Below, one piece after another: positions 12,701 through 23,100 of a stretch of DNA of 64,000 bases. The stretch covers positions 4,084,242-4,148,241 of the forward strand of contig JAEMBT020000009.1 of NCBI GenBank assembly GCA_018873245.2, read 5' to 3'. The position numbers were made by a program, and so were the translations under genes. The notes beneath the pieces were generated by a model, which was not told where the DNA came from, made no database searches, and worked only from the letters and a program-made list of their open reading frames with translations. Every line of letters starts with the position of its first letter. Within the stretch, counting starts at the first letter, position 1. The stretch is from Archegozetes longisetosus (taxonomy: Eukaryota; Arthropoda; Arachnida; Sarcoptiformes; Trhypochthoniidae).

Positions 12701-15315
12701 AATCTTTGTTGCGATGTATGCGTCTAAATTTTTGAACGCCGTCAACCTTTTGGTGGGTCCGGTCATCGTATTGAAATCGACGAATCTCTTCTTAGGGGCA
12801 AACGTAAGGCCAATCGCGGACGTTTATTGCGAGGAAATTTAAGAGCTGATGAAGAGTTACCAGCTGACGATCCGGAAGCTGAAGACATCAATAGCAACCG
12901 TAACTATGGAAGGCGAATATCTGGTCCTTAGGTTTTCAGCCTATGCTTAAGACACCTCGTCTGCGGACAAGAAGTCCTCGAGCGCCGGTATTTTGTGGTC
13001 GAGAAGCGGGATAAGGATACGCTTCTGTCAATTATCCAATCCGAAGTCGCTCCCAATAGTCTCATCATTTCTGACGAATGGAGTGCTTACAGGACTATTG
13101 ACCAGCATAGTTATCAACACCAAACGGTTAACCATCAGCATTTCTTTGTGGATCCGAGTACTGGTGCTAATACTCAAACCATCGAGTCGCTTTGGTATTA
13201 TCTTAAAATGAAGATACTTCGGAAAATACACGGCACTACCCCTGACATGTTGCCGAGACACTTGAAGGAGATCTGGTGGCACTCAATCAATTCAAAACAG
13301 TATCTATTTATATCTCTTTTACGTGATATTCAATCTGTATTTATTTAATTTTTTAAAACTTTTAAATTGTTTTATATTAGTTTTTAATATTAGTTTTTCA
13401 AATAAAATATTTTATTTATTAGAAGTGTGTAGATCACACCTCAGTGTATAGAAGTAGTCCGTAAATCACACCTTAGTGGAATGTCCAAAAGTTAATACTC
13501 TTACTCTGAAAGTTAAGATAGAAGTGATCAACTGTGACTGACTATTTTAATAGACAATAAAGATTAAACTCCAAACCGAATAAAAAGTACACTCATGTGT
13601 GGTTTAAACTATTCTCGGCCCGCTGAGTGTACGCCTTATACAGGTTTCACCATAATTGATTTGCATTATTTATAGAAGTCATAAAATAACAAATAATAAA
13701 AAATTTCGCTTAAAAAGCTTTCCTCAAAAGACTTGCTCTCGTGGCTTAAGTGATTTTCGCTCAAGTGGTACATAATCGATTAATTAAACTCTAAGCTTGA
13801 TAGACTTTGAAAATTCATCTATTTATCGGTATCGAATGTAATTTTTAATATCTAACATTATCGCAAATCCTCTTTAATCTTGCTCACCTAATAGATAATT
13901 GTCCTGTTGATCGAAACAAAATATCAAATCAGAACTTACACAAGCCACTTCGATCATTTATCAATTTATTGAATGATCTCGAGATAAGTTGTGAATATTC
14001 ATCGAATGGATGCGAACAATACATCAAATTAGGAGGACTTGAAGTTCACGTAAATAACTGTAATTTCAACCCCAATAAATTTGTTTTATGCGAATGTGGT
14101 CTTAGTATTGACTCAGAAAATCTGACTGAACATCAGAATAATTGCGTGAAGTATTTGAGAATGCAACTAAATGGTACTTTGAGTATAATAAATGCCATGA
14201 ATGCAAAAAATTATCAACTAGAAAAGGACTTGAAAGAAGCTAAAAAAGAAATTTCAATATATAATGAATGGGACAGCGTTGATAGCATTGAAATAATTGC
14301 TACTAATATGTCAAATAATATGAAGAAGAAGTTGGTAGAGATATTCAAATATTCTTTGGATGAAAGGACTTTCGATCCAAACAATCTATGCAAGAAATTC
14401 TGTGAAGAATTTGGAAATAATTGGGTTGTGTTTATTGGGAATAAGTTGATTTACAATTATATGGTCTGTCAAAACTTAATAATTTTGAAAATCGGAAGAC
14501 TTCAGATTTTAATATACATGACTATCAAACCAGTAAATGATATTTTGATTTTGGATAAAATGCTTAAGATTCTTGATCAGGGAATCGAGAGTAAGGTCTG
14601 GAATGAGGATATGATGAATACATGGGATTTACTCTGGAATCTTACAGACGATTCACTTAATATAAGTGAAAGGTTATTGGATAAGAAAATTATTGATTAT
14701 TTCATTCAATGCAATCATTTGTTTCCTTATAATGAACAAAACCTATTCAATCCGATGGCTGGGGTTTTCGCTAATATATCAGAGTTTAAAGAATTGAGGA
14801 ATAGATTAATGAAACAAGAACTCATTTCTGTAATCTTAAAAATGCTCTCAAATGAGAATCACTTAACTAGTTACCTTTCTTCTCACGTTTTGGCCAATAT
14901 TTTGTCTGAAGGAAAGGCTTTTTGGAAACAATATTTTAAACATAATTCGGTTTTGAACAGAAGTCTAATTATAGATGAATTAAAACATAAAGTCTGTGAG
15001 TGGAAAATAAGTTCAAAATTTGTAAACTTCAATACATTTAAACCATTCAATCGTTTACTTGAATGCAAGGATGATATCCCACAAGAAGTACATTATTATG
15101 CAGTTTGGACTTTAGCTAACTTTACGCGAGAAAATCGCAAACGATATCGTCGTTTACTAATAGTTGATGATTGCATAACAGTATTGGAAAATCTGATAAA
15201 ATGCAGTAAAACTGAAGAGTATGTGAGAAATTTAGCACAACTAGTTTTATATGAAAATCGACTCTTTTCAGAAAATGTAAATCGAGATAAACTGCAAACA
15301 GGGGACGGAAATTGA
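9710..15315 (+). CDS. RING/NRDP1-like zinc finger fused to ZYG11/ZER1-like armadillo domain (putative E3 ligase)
   Basis: Two exons, 9710-9863 and 13895-15315, join in phase 1 (G|AT gives Asp52) for about 524 residues. Exon 1 opens MGYDVNRF, close to the start of the E3 ligase NRDP1/RNF41. The RING is the C3HC3D type: C19, C22, C35, H37, C40, C43, C54, D57. Residues 77-140 keep the NRDP1 zinc-finger pattern (EISCEYSSNGC, HVNNC, LCECGL, NNCVKYLR), followed by a short coiled-coil-like stretch. Residues about 165-515 match the armadillo-like C-terminus of ZYG11/ZER1, the Cullin-2 substrate receptors for Gly/N-degrons: LWNLTDD, ANISEFKELR, HVLANILSEG, FKPFNRLLEC, AVWTLANFTRENRKRY. W299, D303, N345 and E348 match the pocket residues I recall from ZYG11B/ZER1. 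Both halves lie in the uninterrupted second exon, so the fusion does not depend on exon prediction. NRDP1's own C-terminal domain is absent. Inferred role: a RING ubiquitin ligase with built-in degron recognition. Confidence 0.85.
12026..12033. repeat. Merlin-A target-site duplication (left), CAAAAGTT
   Basis: CAAAAGTT directly precedes the left terminal repeat and recurs at 13486-13493 directly after the right one. Eight to nine bases is the usual Merlin duplication size. Confidence 0.75.
12034..13485 (+). mobile_element. Merlin transposon A (IS1016/ISXO2-related), decayed but full length
   Basis: The ends are GGCATTCCACTGAGGTGTGATCTAC and its imperfect inverse, with an 8-bp target-site duplication outside. 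Each end carries further copies of the TGATCTAC/GAGGTGTGAT motif a few tens of bases inside, a subterminal-repeat arrangement. The interior holds one transposase frame. The element lies in the sense orientation inside the intron of the RING-ZYG11 gene. Confidence 0.8.
12308..13348 (+). pseudogene. Merlin transposase A, two in-frame stops
   Basis: A single frame of 347 codons runs from the ATG at 12308 to the stop at 13348. It is broken only by TAA at 12725 and TAG near 12929, with no frameshift. Features are an N-terminal zinc-ribbon-like stretch (TKCGS, HCTRRGC), EIDESLL holding the first acidic residue, IISDEWSAY the second, and TIESLWYYLK the third. This is the IS1595/ISXO2-like DDE fold used by Merlin transposases. 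The TAG sits where TGG (Trp) is expected, a single transition. Confidence 0.75.
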
Positions 15316-16387
15316 TTCAAAGACTAAAAGTAACGGATAAACCAGTTTGTGATTTAATATGTATCAATATTTCATTTCTGCTCATTATAGCCTATTAAAT
15401 AACACGATAACTATTATATAAGATATTTTTGCATATCATAAAATTTTACGAGAATAGAAATTTCAAAAATCATAAGAAAATTAATATAAGGACTTTGACT
15501 CAACATTACTTGTATTATGAAACAGAAACATAGTTTAGTTATTTCTAAACAATATGAAAATTTTCACTCATTTAGCCAACAATTAGTAGTGTTTTCTGTA
15601 ATATAGAAATTTTGTGACTTGTTCTTATTACATATAGCTGCCAAAAAGTATCTAATTTTCAAACTCATTTTATTTAAAAATCAATAGCTAATTCGATAAT
15701 ATGAATGCTAATCCAAAAAATAAAACTTTTAAATAGCGTGAGTGCATAAAATATTTAGCACTCAAAAGTTATCAATTACTAATAAGACTCAATGTCCTTT
15801 TTCTAGAACTAGAGCTGTAGACGATCTTTTCTTTAAATTCAAGCTATATTTAGATTCAGGATATGTGCGTAAATAACTTATTGACTTAGTCAATAAGTGA
15901 TCTTTGAGCCCCTTCTGACTGGTTAGCAAAAAGTGTTTAGCAAATAATATCACTGGGCAGCAATCATCGAAGTGCGCTTGAAGGTCAGTTCTCTCCTTAA
16001 CTTTAAGTGTATTGAAACAGATATTACAGCAGGTTTTGAGAGCTTCAATTTGTGTCAGACTTAATAATGATTGATTCTAATGTACAATTCTTTTATTCAA
16101 TTCAATAAAGTATTTCATATATCAATACAAAATTTTTGAAATCATTTATGGTAAACGATCGGAAGTATAATAGTGAAAGGTGAGAGAAGAGGAACAAAAA
16201 GTGCAGCGCACTTTACTAACATAGGTGTTGCACTTATAATAGTATACATTCACTTGACAACAATCATTGTTATCATAGACAATTTTAAAAATAAAAATAG
16301 TTATTTGTAACGATGTATAGGAGAAATTATCGAATTTTGGTATTTCCAATTCATTTTAGTTGACTATTGATATATTGAGTGACATTG
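15316..16387. other. Intergenic, nothing identified
   Basis: About 1.07 kb of AT-rich DNA lies between the fusion gene stop and a Tc1-derived foldback element. The only open frame of note, on the minus strand near 16146-16349, shows no recognisable motif. Confidence 0.35.
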
Positions 16388-16937
16388 CAGGGTAGACGGA
16401 AATTTTATGCTGCAAATTTGAATTGTTTAATGATCAATTATAAACTTTTACATTATTTTTAATCTTTTAACTATATTCCAAACTTAACACCAATGCGAGG
16501 TGTACTTTCCTTTATTATCAATTGTTTCGCTAATTCGATTAGGGAATTATTCGACTAGATTTCTTAACTCAGACTTTGTAAAACTTTTCCATTTATTTTG
16601 AACTCTATTAACTAGCTTTTAACGATTTGTAGGCGGGGCTTTAAAGAGTGGACAGAAAGTATATGTAAAAGAGCTATTCAAAATTCTGTCTTTATCGGCC
16701 TACAAATCATCAAGAGTTCAAAATAAATGGAAAAGCTTTACAAAGTCCGCTTTAGGAAATCTAATCGAATATTTTTCTAATCGAATTAACGAAACCATTA
16801 ATTATGAAAGAAAAATGTACCTCGTATTAGAATTTAAGTTTGGAATATAGTTAAAAGATTAAAGATAATGTAAAAGTTTGTAATTAATTAGTAAATAATT
16901 CAATTAAGTTTGCAGCATAAAATTTCCGTCCTCCCTG
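16388..16937. mobile_element. Tc1-derived foldback element with transposase C-terminus in both arms
   Basis: The ends CAGGGTAGACGGAAATTTTATG and the complement of CATAAAATTTCCGTCCTCCCTG are inverted, and the similarity continues for about 250 bp into each arm. Both arms encode, pointing outward, a Tc1-type transposase C-terminus. The left arm reads RVQNKWKSFTKSELRNLVE on the minus strand from about 16606. The right arm reads RVQNKWKSFTKSALGNLIE on the plus strand from about 16714. The element therefore looks like two right ends of a Tc1 transposon joined head to head. TA follows the right end, but the left flank is not TA. Confidence 0.7.
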
Positions 16938-17556
16938 TACAGAATATATCGTCAGCTAAACGTTTATTGGTATAGATTTGAATCGAGAGAACGCATGCAG
17001 TAACTTATCCATGACTTCACTTATTGATAAAATAGATTATTATTTATTGAGAGAAATTGATGAAAATAATCTATTACATGTACTTCATTTGTGTAAAAAA
17101 ACTTCTTTAGTGGTACGGTAACAAGAAATCATTTCTCATGGCTTGGATGAGACTTTTTAAAGGGTTGTAACAACAAGGCTTTTAGTTATGATATTTGAGT
17201 CAACTTAAACTGGAATACTGTTAATTTATTGATGAGTTTGAGAACGAAAATATTACTATAGAAGCTTATTACGTGATTTAAATTTTATAGCAACAAAAGC
17301 TATTTATATATTTATTCTTTATTTAAACATTACCAAATATTTTCAAAATACCGGATACAGTTTATCAGTGCAGAAAAATAGATAAAACATTATTCAATCG
17401 GTTATGTATTGCAACCATTTGATAACATGAACATTGATTTGTTATATTGAAATACTAAACATAAATAAATTTACTTATCAAACAACAACTTTTCAAATTC
17501 TACTTAAATTCAAAAAAAGGTGAAAATGTCAATCATTATCAAAATCAATTCAAGAT
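16938..17556. other. Intergenic 3' flank of GR-like gene A
   Basis: No gene or repeat can be supported here. The 3' UTR of the minus-strand GR-like gene A should occupy its right end. Confidence 0.35.
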
Positions 17557-18882
17557 TTATAATGCAATATCGATTATCTTCAGGAAAAGTATCCCAATCA
17601 GACAAATTATCTATTTATTAAACATTTTAAAGAATCTTAAGATACTTTAAATATTTTTATGAAAAGTAGAAAATTCTTACTTCATATCCACGATAATAAT
17701 TAATAATAAATAGTTTCCAACAATAAAATCCAACTCTTTTCTCTCCAATTCTTTCAATGAATGACATCAACTATGTATTGAAAAACATTCATAAAAATTA
17801 TTTGAAATCTGACAGATACTTACTTTTAATTTTAGGCGGTTCGACAGAACTCTTCCGCATAAAGAAATGTAACTGGTATTCAATAGTTTATATGACTTTT
17901 TGGCTTCAAAATTAACAGAAGAGGCAGTATTTATTATGAAAATCAGACCAAAAACAAAGAATATTGCGCCGAAAGTGAAGATAGCTCTGATTAATAAAGT
18001 CATTTTCCCAAACAAAGATGTGTATAATAATATGCTTAGTAATATTGTCAAAGAAATCCAAATCCAGAATAAAAATGTTGACCAATAATTGTTATTATAC
18101 TCATTAGTTTCAGAATAGATATCATTCAATGATTTAATAGCGTTATATAATTTCAATACTTTATTATTTTCTTTCAATTTTTCATTAATTGCTCTCAATT
18201 TACTTTTCAAGTAATAACAAATTATATAGAAATAAATCAATTGCCATAATACAAAGGTGAATATATATATTACGGTTAAGGATATAAGTAAAGTATAAGG
18301 AATGCCCAAAAAAATGAACATTTTAAGTGAAAGATTTTGACCAAATGTGATTATACATATTGTGAAAGCCAGTATAGGTAACACTGAATTTGAGAACCAA
18401 TTACATATAGAAAACGATATTTTCGACACTCTTATCATTTTATAAACTTCCGCTTCATTTGTGAGACCAATACTTTTTGGTGAAATCAAACCAGAAATCA
18501 TTTCAAATGGTTTTAGATAAGAGGGCTTTATATCATTCTTATAGTTGTAATAATGAATGATCTGTGATACAAGTGCTAAAGATGTTAGTGTAATTATAAC
18601 TATATTTAAATGAATCCTAAGATTCATAAAGTGAACTACATCTCCTATTAATTCGAGTGAATTTGAATCTTCATCAGACAATAGTAATGAAATGATAGAT
18701 CTTATGATGAACTGTAAGAACAAGATTAGTATAAACTTAGGATTATAAAATTGACTCCTTTTGACTGATCCAACTGAATATAGAGATAATCCAATTCTAT
18801 ACAAATGAGTTCCAGCACTCTCGATAACAACATCTTTAGGCAGTAACTCGTTTGGATTGAATCTTCTTAATCTTTTATTCAT
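17557..18882 (-). CDS. Gustatory-receptor-like 7TM protein A
   Basis: Three exons on the minus strand, 18882-17824, 17770-17681 and 17610-17557, join in phase 0 for 400 residues. Exon 1 has several hydrophobic helices and the family motifs SQIIHYYNYKNDIKPSYLKP, SGLISPKSIGLTNE and NTASSVNFEAKKSYKLLN. Exon 2 carries GFYCWKLFIINYYRGYE. Exon 3 is a short hydrophobic end, IICLIGILFLKIID. The C-terminal GF-C-LF-IN pattern and phase-0 introns near the end are typical of arthropod gustatory receptors, which are ligand-gated cation channels in the membrane of sensory neurons. The usual TYxxxxxQ ending of insect GRs is not present. The donor of exon 1 is a strong GTAAGT. Length is normal for the family (about 350-450). 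I regard it as an intact divergent GR; the ligand is unknown. Confidence 0.75.
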
Positions 18883-19824
18883 AAAAATAGGTGTTTTTAG
18901 TCTTTTGACTGACTTTGAGATATGTTGAGTGAAATACGAACATAAACCACAAATATTTTACTGAAAAGTGGACTATTATTGAATGAATAACATATTTAAC
19001 TAGTAAATTTCATGCTTTTTCATAATTATTTTCTTTATTGATATAAAGAAAATAGTATTTATTTCTCAAAATTTACATCAATAAATATACATCAATTATA
19101 AGCGAATATTTGTTTTATAATATTTATGTGACATGTCAACTATTAATTTGTGCATTTTGAAAAATTAAAATTTTATCTCAAATATGTACGGTATAGAAAG
19201 TTAAACCGTGTACAGTATATAAATGTTAAATTTAGGAAAACGATTATCTAAAGTACGCCTAATAGCTTAATAGATATAAATTTAGCAACATTCCATTAAT
19301 AGTGCTATTACATTGTTTGTCGACTTTTTCATGACTACGAAATTATGTTTGATTTTCAATACCATACGTTATATAGATAATGTTTCAATTATTCACAAAA
19401 ATGAACTTTCTTCATTAAGTTCTTATAAATTGCTGTAAAAGTTCAAAGATCAAAGATGTTTGATATACTTCAAAAATTGATTATTAATTTTTTCTCAGAA
19501 AATAAAACAATTAAAATGAAAAGATGTTTCCATCTACAGAATGAAAAGCACTTCGTTTCTATATTCAAACTATTGGAAAAATATTTCTTATCGTAATAAT
19601 GGTGGCTTCACCGAAACTGAAGATAGCCATGTTTTATGGACAGTACATGCTTTAATTGAATTGAGAACGAGTGATAAACATATAAGACTTAAGATTTGAG
19701 TTTTGAAATTCGAATCAAAATTATTAGGGTGGCTGAAATGTAATTGTATATTCATATCCTATCAATGAAGTAATAAATAAGTGTTCTACAAATTATTACG
19801 CACTTATTACCTTACTGCTTCACG
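18883..19824. other. Upstream flank of GR-like gene A, nothing identified
   Basis: This AT-rich region presumably contains the promoter of gene A, transcribed leftwards. No ORF or repeat is supportable. Confidence 0.35.
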
Positions 19825-20145
19825 ATGCAGACTACTTTGATTTTACTGCTTATTAGCAGTGATATTGTAATTGTCCCAAATATTGATCCTCTTCAGGCCA
19901 ATGTTAACAACGAAGAACAGAGAGCGTTTATAAAGTGCCATGTATTACTGTGGTATACTGTCCCTGAAATTTCCAGAATGTAAACTAAAATAGCCGGTCG
20001 AAATTAGGATGAGAGAAGTATACAATCTATGCCATCAATTTCGGGATACATCATGCCAGGACGAGCCATGCAGTGTGAGACCTTGGTTGTAACAGGTGAA
20101 GAATATCAGCATACTCTTAAAAAACTCTTAAATGAACATTATTTT
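19825..20145 (+). pseudogene. Mariner element copy 2, 5' fragment
   Basis: From the ATG at 19825 the frame reads a hydrophobic start (MQTTLILLLISSDIVIV), then DPLQANVNNEEQRAFIKC. This matches the N-terminus of the mariner copy at 49343. A stop appears after about 52 codons, and similarity fades by about 20145 (LKKLLNE). There is no catalytic region and no right end. Confidence 0.65.
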
Positions 20146-20333
20146 GCGCCAAATTTCATCTGATAATTTAAAATTTTCCCCAGCAGCTTCTACTCTTCGA
20201 CGCTTTGTGTTCTCAGTTAAACTCGATTTTTGGCCATTGTTCCAGATTTTAAACCAATATCTGGGAAGCGGCGTTTGAGAAGATTTAGTATAAGTACACA
20301 AATGTTGCACCAGAATTCGAGTTTAAAACACTT

Positions 20334-20481
20334 TTGGTCACATATTTGACTGATTTTAAAGAGTGGTTCTCATATTTTCAAAAGCTTATAACTGTTGAAG
20401 CGCTCAACCGATATGCCTAAGAATTATGGACTTTGAAATTATGAGAACCACTCTTTAAAAATCAGTTAAATTTATGACCAA
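20334..20481. repeat. Small foldback MITE (148 bp)
   Basis: TTGGTCACATATTTGACTGA at the left is inverted as TCAGTTAAATTTATGACCAA at the right. The pairing continues through AAAGAGTGGTTCTCAT for about 60 bp per arm. No target-site duplication is seen. Confidence 0.55.
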
Positions 20482-21380
20482 GCGTTTCGACTTCCTTATA
20501 TAGCCACTTATTCATCAGTATCACAGTCTCGCGCCTATAGTCTCACATTACTAATAAAATGTTACTAATTTTCAATTTAATTAGCTAAATTTCTGATATT
20601 TACTCAAACCCATTAACAACCCGAAAACTAGAAATCACACTAGAAAAGTCAATTAATACCTATTAATCTTTGATTAAATTGTCGTCTTAAAATTTCAATA
20701 TCAATGCTCAATTTTTCACGAATATTCGTCATCATTGTTCGGACTGAGTCAAATTTGAAAAAATTTCGACTTCTAATATATGATTGTCTTCTTCAGTTGT
20801 TTTTTCGAGGCATCCATGTTTTTGAGGTTGAATAACCTTGTAACCAATCTATTTTTTTGATTACTGATACTGATAGATTGTACAAAAGGAACTTCTGCAG
20901 CTATATCTTTGAGATGCGCCTTGACTTATTGCGATCTTCAAATAATTAACGCTCGCCGACAGATAGTTAAGTGTGGCGCATTGAATGTATTTTAAATTAT
21001 TAAATTAATAAACATGCATATAAATTCATTTTAAGGAAATTAGGAAACCTCTAGAATTTTAATTGTTCACGGAAAACTAATCAATAAAAAGCGTTTACTA
21101 TCTACCAATAATTAAAAGCAAACGTACTTACAAGTGACAAGAACTCTACCTTTAATTAAATTGGCTTGAATTAAGGAAAAACGTTTCCACAATGACTAAG
21201 ACCACAATAACCACAATCACTAAGAATATGATTAAAAATTTTCAATAATCCAAAATTCAGATTCAATTTTCACTACATGTCTAGTACAATTTTGCCAAAG
21301 GTTGAACTAATTTCTTAATGCACTGTAGATTAGAATTTTGAATTTAATGGTATTATTATTGAAATTATGTTTAGAAATAA
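20482..21380. other. Intergenic, nothing identified
   Basis: AT-rich sequence without an ORF or repeat that I can support. Confidence 0.3.
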
Positions 21381-21399
21381 TTTTTTTTTAACTGAGCCC

Positions 21400-22260
21400 A
21401 GACTAGTTCTATTTAATTTAACATATGATGATAAGGCCAAGGGAATATGATCTGCGTTATTAACCATATAAGCTACATTATAACTATTATTAAAAGTGCT
21501 TTCTTTAACGAGTTTTAATAGTTTTTGGTTTATCGCAATTTGATTATACTCGATATTATTGGATGAAAGCCACTTTTATTTGATTTAATAGCCGAAATTT
21601 CCACCGTATGTTTATTGTATTGCATAGAGTGTGTTGCTGCATTTTCATAAATTATGATAGGATTTGGGGACAATTTAAGTAAAGTTTTTTCATCTAATTC
21701 TCAAATATTTGAACATTAATTTCTGAATTAATGAAAATATGTTCTGCTCCGGCAAAGAAACCGTTTTTCGATCCCGCACAAACAATTAAATATCTCGTCC
21801 CTTTATCAATCGAAATTTTAAATCTTATATTTTTACTATTGCTCAAAGGGCTCAGTATTTTTATTCTACGTAATTTTGTGTACGCCAATATAAACGACGT
21901 CTGAAATATGCGATAGTCCTTCAAGTCTTTGTTTTTCAATTAAATATTTAATTATTTTGCCTCTTAAATCTTTTCTATTCATTAGTTCTAATTTTATTAA
22001 TTTATTAGTATTTTGCAATTTTTACTCAGTTTTAAAAATTAATTTATAAAATGTAGTTCTGTCGCAATCTTTGAAAAATATTGTTGGTTCTGATTTTGTT
22101 TTAATGTAAACGTCATTTATTGAAGAAAAAAATTTATTAAAATCAATAATAACCGAGTCAATTTTTTCAAATTCACTATCTTTGAAGTCATTTCTAGATT
22201 TAATAGTATTAGTATTTTTCGGAGAAACACAATCTTTAAAATTTTATAAACAGAGTTCCG
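21400..22260 (-). pseudogene. Decayed DDE-type transposase (IS630/DDE_3-like)
   Basis: On the minus strand, broken frames show DKGTRYLIVCAGSKNGFFAG (ORF 21939-21694) and, in another frame further on, LSPNPIIIYENAATHSMQYN. In arthropod DDE_3-type transposases the equivalent segments are a GKG-R-IVVHAGS-GF strand and a 'xxVxxDNAxYHS' strand with the second catalytic Asp. Here that Asp appears as Glu (YENAATHS). Several stops and frameshifts occur, so it is a relic. No terminal repeats were found, so element borders are unknown. Confidence 0.5.
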
Positions 22261-23100
22261 TGAAACTCCTGTTAACTTTATATCACAAATTGTCACTTTT
22301 ACTCAACTTCAGCACTTTAATCAAATCGTAATATCTATTAAGCACTACTCTTCTGAATTGAGATGTAATAATCTACTAATAATTTATTTTTTTATTATAT
22401 ATCTTTATATCGCTTTCAGCCATTAAATTACACTTGATATCACAACTCAATTAAAAGCTACTACGTTTTTAATGTATTAATAGTGTTGTATACATATAAC
22501 GATGTAATTATTATTGAAGATTTATACCATTTCACGATCACATAAGGTTCATTAATGGTTAATTTAAAAGGTATTGAATTAGTACTAACAAGGGAGAGAT
22601 TTCTGGTGTTAGTCGGGGAATGAAATAAAAACTATACAAGCTTATTAATATTAATCATCTTAAAAAGAAAATACTAAAATTAGCTGCTAATAGGCCGTCG
22701 CAATGCTTGAACAGTCCTTCAAAGTCTAAGATTTCGTAGTCTCATGTGTTTATATTTACAACCGTTGTGCTCGAATTTCAAATCAAAATATTTTCTCATT
22801 TATATTTTAGCTTCATTTTTTAAAATTTGTCTTTAAATTAAAAATGTTTAATCCATCGAGCGTTTGTAAACGCTTATTTGATGAGGTGACTTTAGTTAGA
22901 TAGGTGACTGATTTAGTTAACCAGAGTTTACTGAACTCTCAACTGATGTTACTCTCGATATTGATGAGTATGGGCCTGAATGCGAGTTTGAAGTGACAGA
23001 AAAGTGACAGTGATTTGTAAACAAGTTTAGATCATTTATTTTGTTTTAATTATTGATTTATTTATTTAATATTGCGTAAAAACGATTCTACCAATCGATG
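22261..23100. other. Intergenic, nothing firm
   Basis: There is no supported gene. The left part could be remains of the minus-strand DDE transposase N-terminus, and the right part remains of the MULE-like element that follows. Confidence 0.25.

Larger units (their letters stand above)
11721..13651. mobile_element. Inverted-repeat element enclosing the Merlin insertion
   Basis: The left end reads GGTAAACCTGTGAAAGCGTACACC. The complement of the right end reads GGTGAAACCTGTATAAGGCGTACAC. They are imperfect inverted repeats of about 25 bp. Removing the Merlin element leaves about 470 bp, the size of a MITE. I could not identify a target-site duplication or family. Confidence 0.4.
9864..13894. 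other. Large intron of the fusion gene, filled with transposons
   Basis: The donor AAG|GTTTGT and acceptor CACCTAATAG bound a 4031-bp intron, far longer than most introns in this window. It contains the Merlin element at 12034-13485, the surrounding inverted-repeat element at 11721-13651, and a run of degenerate CAATTGAGCCT-like units at about 10490-10560. Between 9870 and 11700 there is no other supported feature. Confidence 0.7.

Noticed and set aside
20128..20310. 60-codon minus-strand frame near the mariner fragment
   Set aside because: It overlaps the plus-strand mariner remains and shows no family motif.
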